Positions 24,796 to 32,211 of a stretch of DNA of 42,663 nt are shown here, piece by piece. Below the pieces are notes generated by a model. That model saw nothing but the letters and a program-made list of their open reading frames with translations, ran no database searches and was not told the origin of the DNA. Both the position numbers and the translations under genes were made by a program. The stretch's first letter is position 1. The number at the start of each line of letters is the position of its first letter. The stretch is from CAUZFZ01 sp963579025 (lineage in GTDB: Bacteria > Planctomycetota > Planctomycetia > Planctomycetales > Planctomycetaceae): the NCBI GenBank assembly GCA_963579025.1, contig CAUZFZ010000088.1, forward strand, positions 1 through 42,663, written 5' to 3'.

Positions 24796-26202
24796 TTACC
24801 CGATGCGGTTACCGTCGATTGTGATGTCGTCGTCGGCTTCGACGGGTTTCTGGCTCGCTCCGCTGATGCGTGACTGCACCAGCATGCTGCCGGGGTTCTT
24901 CCCGCGGAAGACGATGCCGGAATCCATTTTCGGCTTCTCGCGCTGGTCGATAATCGTGCAACTGGAAATCAGGGCATCCTGGCAGTCCTCAAGCAGGACC
25001 CCGATCGGGGTTCCGTCGAGGATCTGGCAGCCGGTCATGTTGACTCGGCGGCAACGGATCAGCTCGATCAGAGCCTCGCGTTCCAATGGAACGGTTTCGA
25101 TTGTGTGAGTGCCGGCCTGGGCGTCCTGGATGAGGATTCCGGTCAGGTTGCAGTTGTCAGAGTCGACGATGCGGATGCCCGTTGCCAGTTCGCGACCGCG
25201 GTAGTCCGGGTTGTGGCCGAAGTTGTTGGCGCCAATCACGATGTCGCGTGAGTTCTCAACCAGCAGATTGCGGTTGTGGGCGCTGTAGATGTAATTGCCC
25301 GAGATGACGACTCCGCGGACGCCGGTCAGATGCACGTTGTTGTTCTGACTGCCGATCAGATTGCCGGAGATCGTCCACATTCCGGCGTGCTGACCCTCTT
25401 CGCCCTCACGCGTGCCGATGAAGCGTATGTTCGAGCCGTTGGGGCTGTGCGTCGCCTGAATCGTGTTACTGGCGATCGTGCCTTCGCGCACGGAGCCACT
25501 GCGCACGTCGACGTAGATCTCGGCGGTCGGTTCGCCTTCGGCGTCGGGGAACTGTTTCTGGTGAGCTCGGTAGTTGTTGTATTCAATGTCGTTGCCGGTG
25601 ATTTGCAGATTGCGGATCTCTGAGTCCTCGATGCGGATTCCCCCGAGTCGGCAGTAGCTGATGTGCGAATCGGCGATGACGGTCTGGTGCAGGTTGACTT
25701 TATCGAGATGAATGCCGACGCCCGTGTTGTGATAGAAGTTGCAGCCATTGACGATCAGGTTGCGGGCTCGCTCGGTGACATGCACGGCCGTGCGGACGTG
25801 CCGGATCAGCACACGCGTCAATGTCGGCTGCATGACGCCGATAATGCGAATGCCGTCGGCTTCCGGGTGATCGCCTTCAATCTCGATGCCATCTACTGTC
25901 GGCATGCGTTCGTGCTGCCATTCCTCGGGGCGAAACCCGCCGGGATCAGCGGTGCTGGCATGTGTGCCTTTCAGGAACAGTGCCGGTCCGGGACCGGCCA
26001 TGATGATCTTCGCCACTCCGCCCAGGCCGCTGATCGCGGTGCGGCTGCGTTTCTGCAGATCAACCAGCAGCGTCTTCGAGATGCGATACGTCCCGCGAGG
26101 AAACTCGATCAGACCCTCGCCATCGTCGAGAGCGTGTTGAATCGCCTCGGTGTCATCCATCACACCATCGCCTGCAGCGCCGAAATCGAGCACGTTTGTC
26201 AT
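24796..26202 (-). CDS. Right-handed parallel beta-helix protein (pectate-lyase-like), no signal peptide
   Basis: A 468-residue protein that opens with the pectate-lyase-3-like motif VLDFGAAGDGVMDDTEAIQH, typical of glycan-active or capsule/phage tail-type beta-helices. It continues with many PbH1-type coils: IHLDKVNLHQTVIADSHISY, GGIRIEDSEIRNLQITGNDI, NVHLTGVRGVVISGNYIYSA and LLVENSRDIVIGANNFGHN. The fold suggests polysaccharide binding or cleavage, but no catalytic residues can be named. The start at ATG 26202 has aaagga upstream; a start five codons earlier is also open. Neither gives a signal peptide, which is unusual for this class among exported neighbours. It follows rsmD by 40 bases on the same strand. 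Confidence 0.83.
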   Translation of the reverse strand: MTNVLDFGAAGDGVMDDTEAIQHALDDGEGLIEFPRGTYRISKTLLVDLQKRSRTAISGLGGVAKIIMAGPGPALFLKGTHASTADPGGFRPEEWQHERMPTVDGIEIEGDHPEADGIRIIGVMQPTLTRVLIRHVRTAVHVTERARNLIVNGCNFYHNTGVGIHLDKVNLHQTVIADSHISYCRLGGIRIEDSEIRNLQITGNDIEYNNYRAHQKQFPDAEGEPTAEIYVDVRSGSVREGTIASNTIQATHSPNGSNIRFIGTREGEEGQHAGMWTISGNLIGSQNNNVHLTGVRGVVISGNYIYSAHNRNLLVENSRDIVIGANNFGHNPDYRGRELATGIRIVDSDNCNLTGILIQDAQAGTHTIETVPLEREALIELIRCRRVNMTGCQILDGTPIGVLLEDCQDALISSCTIIDQREKPKMDSGIVFRGKNPGSMLVQSRISGASQKPVEADDDITIDGNRIG

Positions 26203-26242
26203 GGGATGTCCTTTCAATGGTCATTGCGAGCGAGGATAGATA

Positions 26243-26932
26243 TCACGGCCTGCTACGTTCCCCCTCATCCAGTTCGGGACCGCCTTCTCCCTCCGCGGGG
26301 GAAGAAGGAAGTACCTCCGACTGTTCCGGATCGAGTGTTTCATCTGCCGATGGCAACTCAGCGCGACGGAACCAGTGGATTTTCATGGTTGAGTAATCGC
26401 AGCTGTCCTCAAGCTGCCACACGGGAGGGCATGCAAACTCCGCTTCCTTTGGCGTGCGAATCAACAGCAGAGTGCCAGTTCGTGTGATGCCATCTCGACC
26501 CAGCCGTTCGAGCGACTTGTAGAGTTTCTTACCGGGCTTGATCTTCGGAACCATCGGGTAAGGTGGATCAAAGAAGACCAGATCGTACGGCAGACGGTGG
26601 TCGCAGTTTTTCGGCCGGAATGATGTCTTCAGGACGTCGGTTTGCCAGCACAGAACTTCTTCTTCAACACCCAGTTTGTGCACGTTCTGCCGCAGCAGTT
26701 CCGTTGCTTTTCGATCCTGTTCTATGAACACGACTGAACTGGCACCACGACTGAGCGCTTCCAGGCCGATCGTTCCTGTTCCGGCAAAGACGTCGGCAAC
26801 ACGTGCTTCGTCCAGTTCGTCTTCCAGAAACTGGAACAGACTTTCCTTGACGCGGTCAGTGATTGGCCGAGTCACAATTCCCGGATTGGTCAGCAGTTTC
26901 CGCCGTCCGAACCGGCCTGAAATAATGCGCAT
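26243..26932 (-). CDS. rsmD: 16S rRNA (guanine(966)-N(2))-methyltransferase RsmD
   Basis: A 229-residue SAM-dependent methyltransferase that modifies G966 in helix 31 of 16S rRNA during 30S assembly. It starts with the family's MRIISGRFGRRKL and RPITDRVKESLFQFL. The SAM-binding motif DVFAGTGTIGLEALSRGA is at 47-64 and the catalytic DPPY at 122-125. The usual family length is about 185-200 residues. Here the last ~33 residues are acidic and low-complexity, and the final ~21 are encoded by an intergenic-type repeat (26260-26308), so the original stop was probably lost. The start at 26932 matches the family; the frame is open to 26983. It is divergent from a Tat-exported sialidase-like gene. Confidence 0.92.
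   Translation of the reverse strand: MRIISGRFGRRKLLTNPGIVTRPITDRVKESLFQFLEDELDEARVADVFAGTGTIGLEALSRGASSVVFIEQDRKATELLRQNVHKLGVEEEVLCWQTDVLKTSFRPKNCDHRLPYDLVFFDPPYPMVPKIKPGKKLYKSLERLGRDGITRTGTLLLIRTPKEAEFACPPVWQLEDSCDYSTMKIHWFRRAELPSADETLDPEQSEVLPSSPAEGEGGPELDEGERSRP
26260..26308. repeat. Intergenic-type hairpin repeat inside the 3' end of rsmD
   Basis: This stretch starts cccctcatcc and ends with ccttctccc / gggg-a-agaagg, whose arms (26283-26291 and 26299-26308) pair with one bulge. Sequences of the form CCTCATCC...CCTTCTCCC...GGGAGAAGG are common intergenic repeats in many bacterial genomes, as I recall them. Here it lies in frame with rsmD and encodes its unusual acidic, Gly- and Glu-rich tail. 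Confidence 0.55.
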
Positions 26933-27126
26933 CGATGTGGCGTCCTGGTGCGTTGTCGTGTGAATCCCGGCACCATAATTCATCGACTCGTCTCGGACAT
27001 CTCACGCGTCCGTTATACCGTCGACCTGAAACGCGATACAAAATGGGTCCTGGCTGCCAGACACGAGTCAGCGTCAGGCGAGATTTGCGCAGGATTTCAC
27101 TGAGCCCCGACTTACAGGAAGCCACC

Positions 27127-28287
27127 ATGACCGATCGACACACACGTCGCGATTTGCTGAAGTCCGCGGGCGCGGTGGCTGTCGGAGCCTGGGCCTGCGG
27201 AACTGCTCATGCAGCCGCTCCCGGTGCCAGCATCGAGTCCCTTGAAGTCATCAGCCACCAGCCGCATCTGTACGGAGGCTGGCCGACACTCACACGTCGT
27301 GCGGACGATGAATTGCTGCTGGTGTGGTCGGGCGGGCGTGAGGCGCACGTCTGCCCGTTCGGTCAGGTCCACATGATGCAGTCGCCGGACGGTGGTCGCA
27401 CATGGACCTTTCCTCGTGTCCTGATCGACAGTGCGATCGACGATCGAGATGCTGGCATCCTTGTCACTGAGGCCGGCACGTTACTGGCCACGACGTTCAC
27501 GTCGCTGGCCTACGAGCCCGGTCTGGCAAAGGCCGAAGCCGCATCGTCATGGGATGCCGCAAAACTGAAACGCTGGACCGCTGCGCGTGATCGGCTGACC
27601 GCCGAGCAGCGCCAGCAGCAACTGGGAAACTGGATGATTCGCTCAACGGACGGCGGCATTGAATGGTCCGCACGGTACCGAGTTCCAGTGAACAGTCCGC
27701 ATGGCCCCGTGCAGATTTTCAGGGGCCGTTTGATCTACGCTGGTAAGGCGCTGTGGACCGAAGAAAACCGCGTGGGTGTCGCTCAGTCGCTGGACGACGG
27801 GCAGACGTGGGAATGGCTCGCGACGATTCCGACACGTGACGGAGACGACCATCGCAACTACCACGAACTGCACGCGGTGGAAGCATCCGACGGCCAGCTG
27901 ATCGCGCACGTACGGAATCACAATCCGAAGAACGCCGGCGAGACACTGCAGAGCGAATCCAGCGACGGCGGCAAGACCTGGTCGAAACCTCACGCGATTG
28001 GAGTCTGGGGACTGCCATCACATCTGCTGCGTCTGCGCGACGGACGATTACTGATGAGCTACGGCCACCGTCGAGCCCCGCTGGGCAATCAGGCCCGTGT
28101 CAGCTCGGACAATGGCGGCACCTGGTCGGAGCCGATCCTGATCTCGTCCGACGCTGCGTCCGGCGACCTGGGTTATCCGAGCACCGTCGAGCTTGATGAC
28201 GGCACTCTGGTGACCGTGTGGTACGAAGTGCGGAAAGGCAACTCGAACGCCATTCTGCGGCAGGCACGGTGGAAGCTGAATGGCTGA
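27127..28287 (+). CDS. Tat-exported sialidase-family (exo-alpha-sialidase-like) protein
   Basis: A 386-residue beta-propeller with a twin-arginine-type signal (TRRDLLKSAGAVAVGAWA). Asp-box motifs SPDGGRTWTF, STDGGIEWSA, SLDDGQTWEW, SSDGGKTWSK and SSDNGGTWSE recur about every 50-100 residues, as in sialidases. Blade starts include WPTLTRRADDELLLVWSGGR and LLRLRDGRLLMSYGHRR. Substrate is unknown; sialic acid is only one possibility for this family. The ATG at 27127 has agga nine bases upstream and is divergent from rsmD. It differs from the Sec-type sialidase-like protein at 23531, so these are not recent duplicates. Its stop codon lies in a hairpin shared with the converging sulfatase gene. 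Confidence 0.86.
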   Translation: MTDRHTRRDLLKSAGAVAVGAWACGTAHAAAPGASIESLEVISHQPHLYGGWPTLTRRADDELLLVWSGGREAHVCPFGQVHMMQSPDGGRTWTFPRVLIDSAIDDRDAGILVTEAGTLLATTFTSLAYEPGLAKAEAASSWDAAKLKRWTAARDRLTAEQRQQQLGNWMIRSTDGGIEWSARYRVPVNSPHGPVQIFRGRLIYAGKALWTEENRVGVAQSLDDGQTWEWLATIPTRDGDDHRNYHELHAVEASDGQLIAHVRNHNPKNAGETLQSESSDGGKTWSKPHAIGVWGLPSHLLRLRDGRLLMSYGHRRAPLGNQARVSSDNGGTWSEPILISSDAASGDLGYPSTVELDDGTLVTVWYEVRKGNSNAILRQARWKLNG

Positions 28288-28296
28288 CTTCAGCTT
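28273..28296. terminator. Hairpin between convergent sialidase-like and sulfatase genes
   Basis: aagctgaa (28273-28280) pairs perfectly with ttcagctt (28289-28296) around an eight-base loop that includes the sialidase-like gene's stop. It lies at the meeting point of two convergent genes. No T-run follows on either strand, so terminator function is uncertain. Confidence 0.35.
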
Positions 28297-28317
28297 AACG
28301 ACCACAAACGGCGGGCA

Positions 28318-29952
28318 TTACTCCTGCGACTTTGCTTTGGGGCGTCGATCCTCGACCCAGTCCTGTTTCGGGATTCGGTTGCGGTTCTCGTTTGCCCACC
28401 TGGGTGTCGGGAACCAGCGCAGGCCGCTGTAGCGCGGGTAGGTTTCGAAGATGTCGCCCTCGTCCGGGTCGACGACACGAGGGTCGCCTGTTTCTGTGAG
28501 ATAGCTCATCAGACGTTGATCGAGATCACGTCGCGCAGCGAGGAACCGGGAATCCTCGGCCAGGTTCTTCAAGCACCCCGGGTCCTTTTGAATGTCGAAC
28601 AGCTCCGCCGCCGGACGTCGGTCGACGGACAGGCCGAGGAACGGACCGATGACGGGGTCGTCGCGGTTTTCGATGAGGAACGTCAGCGTCGGACAGGCGT
28701 CGATGTCGTGGTATCCACCATGCAGCGGACCGAGAACTGCATCAGCGATTTCGCCACCGGCGTTGTAAGTCGCTTTGCCAAATTTCTGCGCAGGGCCAGC
28801 GGGCCAGCGTTCGGGGCGGAGATTGCGGATGTAGAGGTAGTTCTGTGTGCGGATGCAGCGCTGCGGATAACTCAACGAGTTGAATCGTGATGATGAGTGC
28901 CGCTCGCGCCCGGAGAACACGGCCGTGCGAGTGGGGACGCGTTGGTCCGGTATCCCGTTCCCCGTCAGGATGTCGAGGATGCTGTGACCGGCGATGGGAT
29001 ACTCGGTTGGCGGCTCGACGCCCGAAGCTGCGTAGATGGTCGCGGTCAGGTCAATCAGATTGACCAGTTCTTTCGAAGTTCGGTCACGATCGACTTCCGG
29101 AATCCGAGCGGACCAGCTTACGGCGAGCGGCATGTGGATGCCGTATTCGTACACATTGGCTTTTGCTCGGGGGAACGCCATGCCATTGTCACTCGTGACA
29201 ATCACCAGTGTGTTTTCCAGCTCACCAGCCTGCTCCAGCAGATCAAGCATGCGGCCGAGGTGCTGGTCAAACCACTGAATCTCGAAGCAGTAATCGAGAA
29301 TGTCATCACGAATCTCGGGCGTGTCCGGCAGGAACGACGGGACGACGACTTTGTCGGGATCGAGGCCGTTTTCTCGGCCGATTCCCTTCTTGAAAGCGCG
29401 ATGCGGCTCGGACGCTCCGTACCAGAAACTGAACGGTTTTCCGTTTGGCCGTGACTTCAGGAACTCGGCAAAGTTGGCGGCGTAGTCTGTGTTTCTGATC
29501 CCGCCTGGCGCCTTGAGTTTCTTTGATGAGAACGCCGGGCCTGCGGGATTTCGCGTGCGGCCACTGGCCTTCCAGTTACCCGGACTCCAGCCCTTGCCGG
29601 TGTATCCGACGGCGTATCCTGCCGCTTCGAGTCGGTCCTGATAGACCTCGTACTTCGTGGGAAACGAACTCGCATGAGTGCCAGCGTGTTCGATTTGCCA
29701 GATGTTGCGACCCGTCAAAAAAGCAGCCCGCATCGGACTGCAGCCAGGGGCGGGCGTAAACGCATTCGTGAAGAGCACGCCCGATGCGGCGACACGGTCA
29801 AACGCCGGCGTTGAAATCGCCTGGTACCCGTAAGCCGAGGCGTGTGGATACGACTGATCGTCTGAGATCGCGACCAGAATGTTGGGCTGCGTCTGGGCGG
29901 GTGCCAGCGTTGCACGCAATACGACCAGAATCAGAAGGCAACATCGCAACAT
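28318..29952 (-). CDS. Secreted type I sulfatase (heparan N-sulfatase-like)
   Basis: A 544-residue exported sulfatase. After a signal peptide (MLRCCLLILVVLRATLAPAQ) comes PNILVAISDDQSYPHASAYG, with the first metal-binding Asp pair. The formylglycine motif is PGCSPMRAAFLTGRN: Cys is present and CxPxR is met, so activation by a formylglycine-generating enzyme is expected. Further family motifs are YTGKGW, SEPHR, TSDNG (metal ligands) and the C-terminal AELFDIQKDPGCLKNL. It probably removes sulfate esters or N-sulfate from polysaccharides; the exact subfamily is inferred. The start at 29952 has aaagga upstream. It is downstream of the PAC2 gene with an inverted repeat between them. Confidence 0.92.
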   Translation of the reverse strand: MLRCCLLILVVLRATLAPAQTQPNILVAISDDQSYPHASAYGYQAISTPAFDRVAASGVLFTNAFTPAPGCSPMRAAFLTGRNIWQIEHAGTHASSFPTKYEVYQDRLEAAGYAVGYTGKGWSPGNWKASGRTRNPAGPAFSSKKLKAPGGIRNTDYAANFAEFLKSRPNGKPFSFWYGASEPHRAFKKGIGRENGLDPDKVVVPSFLPDTPEIRDDILDYCFEIQWFDQHLGRMLDLLEQAGELENTLVIVTSDNGMAFPRAKANVYEYGIHMPLAVSWSARIPEVDRDRTSKELVNLIDLTATIYAASGVEPPTEYPIAGHSILDILTGNGIPDQRVPTRTAVFSGRERHSSSRFNSLSYPQRCIRTQNYLYIRNLRPERWPAGPAQKFGKATYNAGGEIADAVLGPLHGGYHDIDACPTLTFLIENRDDPVIGPFLGLSVDRRPAAELFDIQKDPGCLKNLAEDSRFLAARRDLDQRLMSYLTETGDPRVVDPDEGDIFETYPRYSGLRWFPTPRWANENRNRIPKQDWVEDRRPKAKSQE

Positions 29953-29986
29953 GATCAGTGTCCTTTGCTGACTCGACTGCAGTAGC

Positions 29987-30088
29987 GAATGGGACGCGGA
30001 GAAACGCAGATTCAGCGGATGGACGATGATCAACCGAACGGTAATCCCGACAAATCCGTTGAATCTGCGTTCATCCGCGTCCCAATTC
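29987..30088. repeat. Inverted-repeat element with GCAGATTCA-type arms
   Basis: The left arm (29987-30020) contains gggacgcgga, gaaacgcagattcagcggat. The right arm (30054-30088) is its reverse complement with about four differences, leaving a 33-base centre. The element occupies the gap between the PAC2 gene and the sulfatase gene. The arm sequence differs from the CACGAA elements near E1, but the architecture (about 35-base arms, short centre, intergenic) is the same. Confidence 0.7.
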
Positions 30089-30093
30089 AGCCC

Positions 30094-30942
30094 CTAATGA
30101 GCCGACTCATCCGATTCCTGTTCGATCAGGTCGGTGTCGTATTCGTCTTCGAGTTCGCGGATTTTCTCAAGCATCTCGTCGTTCTCTTCGACGACGTTAG
30201 TCACTTCAACTTCCCATTCGTTGCTGGCTGTGCGCAAAGAGTCGAGGTCGAGCGACAGTTGCAGGATCTTCGAGAGCCGTCGGGTGATGGCTTCGATGCA
30301 GAACGGATTCGGCCCCTGCAGGTAACCGGGGATCTCTGCGACCAGTGAGACCATCTCGAGGCCCGCCGATGGGGCCTGCGTCAGCAGATAGGTCATGAAC
30401 GAACCGGGGCCCTCATAGCCCGTGCGACGGAGACCAACATTTTCCAGGTCGGCGTGCAGACGTTCTTCGGAACACGTGACGTACATGCGCGGTTCACGTG
30501 TGTGCGGAACGGCTCCGCCGAAGGAACCAACAAACAGCAGGCGCGAAACGCCGGTGTCCCGAGCGAGTTTGAAGATGCACTCGGCGAAGGTTCGCCACTT
30601 CATGTTCGGTTCTTTGCCGCGGAACAGCAGCAGGTTTGATTCTTTGGCCACGTAGAACCGATTCCGTGGCATGTCGATCGAGCGGACGAGTCCATCTTCA
30701 ATGTCGATCTCCGGTCGGAAGATCGAGGCAATTTCCATCGAACCGGGAAAGTTCAGGATATAGAAGGGCTCGGCGTCGATGGATGCGAACGGCTTCGCAT
30801 CCAGCAGGCGGACCAGTCGTTCGACGGTCCCGGTGGACGCGTCGCCACCGTCCATCCAGCCGCTGAACGACATGATGAGCGTGCCGCCATCCAGCTTCGG
30901 AGTTGAAAGGTATTCCACCAGGTTGTCTGGTGCCTCGTGCAT
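30094..30942 (-). CDS. PAC2 family protein
   Basis: A 282-residue soluble protein related to archaeal and eukaryotic proteasome-assembly chaperone PAC2. Typical stretches are LIMSFSGWMDGGDASTGTVE, the strand EPFYILNFPG, LLFRGKEPNMKWRTFAECI, RLLFVGSFGGAVPHTREPR and SAGLEMVSLVAEIPGYLQGP with the PxxxxxI helix after it. The last ~70 residues are acidic and probably coiled-coil (NVVEENDEMLEKIRELEDEY). In bacteria, PAC2 proteins occur in actinobacteria and planctomycetes; the role outside proteasome assembly is unknown, and no proteasome gene is visible here. gaggcg precedes the ATG. Confidence 0.88.
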   Translation of the reverse strand: MHEAPDNLVEYLSTPKLDGGTLIMSFSGWMDGGDASTGTVERLVRLLDAKPFASIDAEPFYILNFPGSMEIASIFRPEIDIEDGLVRSIDMPRNRFYVAKESNLLLFRGKEPNMKWRTFAECIFKLARDTGVSRLLFVGSFGGAVPHTREPRMYVTCSEERLHADLENVGLRRTGYEGPGSFMTYLLTQAPSAGLEMVSLVAEIPGYLQGPNPFCIEAITRRLSKILQLSLDLDSLRTASNEWEVEVTNVVEENDEMLEKIRELEDEYDTDLIEQESDESAH

Positions 30943-30999
30943 CGGATCGCCTCGTGCGGTTTATTATTGGAGCCGGTAGTACAGCGGGTGCCGGTCGTA

Positions 31000-31947
31000 T
31001 CAACAAGCCGCCTCAGCTTTCACGAAGCCGTACAGACGGGCGGCCGTTCCACCCAGAATCATGTTCTGCTCGTCAGCACTCAAGTGCGAAAGCAGCGACT
31101 GCACCATTTGGCGGTAGGCTCGATAGGACGCGGGTGTGGCGTCGGCATTGAATCCGCCGCCGTAGATCATTCGATCGGCGCCCCACGCAGCGGTCAGCTT
31201 GCGAACGATCGGCTTGACGTCGCGGTGCGGGTATTTGTCCTGTCGTGGGATGGACGAGATTTTCATGATCGTATTGGGGTATTCCGACCAGCGAACCACG
31301 GCGTCGTGTTCCTCGGCGGTTCCCTGCATCGGTCGTCCCAGATGATCGATGATGACCGTTGTATCCTTGAACTGCCTGATCAGCTTTTCGAAGCCGGGCG
31401 CGTACTTCGGCTCGAAATGGAGCTGCATCACCATGTCGTGATCGGCCGCCGTTTTCCACAGACCTGCAAGTGCCCGCGAATCGAATGGCGGAAGCCGTCC
31501 TGGTGCATAAGCGTGGACTCGCGCCGCGGCGATCCGATCAGGATACTTTTTCGCGAGCTGTGGCAGCTTCGCCACCGATCCCGGTCGATCCGCGAAGAAC
31601 AAACACGTGCCCTTCAGCCGCGGCGACACATCGAGACAGTGTTCCAGATATCGATGGTCGTCCTGATACGGCTCCGGATGCACGACAACCGCGTAATCGA
31701 CTCCGGCACCATCCATGCATTTGAGCAGATGCTCGGGAGTGGCCGCAGTCGTCGGCTGATACGGTGCTCTCTTGTGGTACGGAAATCGGTCGTCAATCGG
31801 TCCACCAAAGCAGTGGAGATGCGTGTCCACAACCGGCGTGCTGTCCGCCGTTGAGTCCAATGCCAGCAGCTTTGCCGGAACCAGCGACGCAACTCCGGCG
31901 GCGACTGAGGTCTGGAGAAACTGCCTTCGATCAATTGCTGCTGTCAT
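31000..31947 (-). CDS. Tat-exported amidohydrolase-family (amidohydrolase_2) protein
   Basis: A 315-residue TIM-barrel hydrolase with a twin-arginine signal (DRRQFLQTSVAAGVASLVPA). The metal-site motif VDTHLHCFGG comes at the start of the barrel, followed by DYAVVVHPEPYQDDHRYLEH, HDMVMQLHFEP, TTVIIDHLGRP, and GADRMIYGGGFN near the end, matching the amidohydrolase_2 family of lactonases and decarboxylases. The usual late-barrel Asp in W-GSD is here YGGGFN, so the metal set may be incomplete. Substrate unknown. aggag lies seven bases before the ATG. It is followed by the PAC2 gene and is divergent from ahcY. Confidence 0.85.
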   Translation of the reverse strand: MTAAIDRRQFLQTSVAAGVASLVPAKLLALDSTADSTPVVDTHLHCFGGPIDDRFPYHKRAPYQPTTAATPEHLLKCMDGAGVDYAVVVHPEPYQDDHRYLEHCLDVSPRLKGTCLFFADRPGSVAKLPQLAKKYPDRIAAARVHAYAPGRLPPFDSRALAGLWKTAADHDMVMQLHFEPKYAPGFEKLIRQFKDTTVIIDHLGRPMQGTAEEHDAVVRWSEYPNTIMKISSIPRQDKYPHRDVKPIVRKLTAAWGADRMIYGGGFNADATPASYRAYRQMVQSLLSHLSADEQNMILGGTAARLYGFVKAEAAC

Positions 31948-32168
31948 ATCTGACTCCTAACGCTGCGATAATCGCATCACACCGCGAGCCAGGGGCGGAT
32001 GCCATACAGGTGAGCCGCGAACATCAGACTGGCTACAGCGTCTCAGTCTATCAGCGGCACTCGTGACCGGCGACAGGCCGCAGGGGAGACATTCCTGAAT
32101 GAGACTCTACAATCCCGTCGCAAATCCGCCCGTTCTCCGGGCAGTTTCCACCCGATAACTCGTTCGCC

Positions 32169-32189
32169 ACAGGTTCAGGCTGAGCCTGT
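32169..32189 (+). other. Hairpin in the ahcY 5' region
   Basis: acaggttca (32169-32177) pairs over nine positions with tgagcctgt (32181-32189), one of them G-U, with a three-base loop. It ends 22 bases before the ahcY start. It does not match the conserved core of the SAH riboswitch as I know it, and no T-run follows. Its function is unknown. The rest of the 264-base gap between the amidohydrolase and ahcY shows no gene. Confidence 0.4.
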
Positions 32190-32211
32190 CCAGCCCCAAA
32201 ACGGAGACGTG

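Noticed and set aside
31948..32211. SAH riboswitch upstream of ahcY
   Set aside because: I could not find the conserved core sequence or its pseudoknot arrangement; only a simple hairpin is visible.
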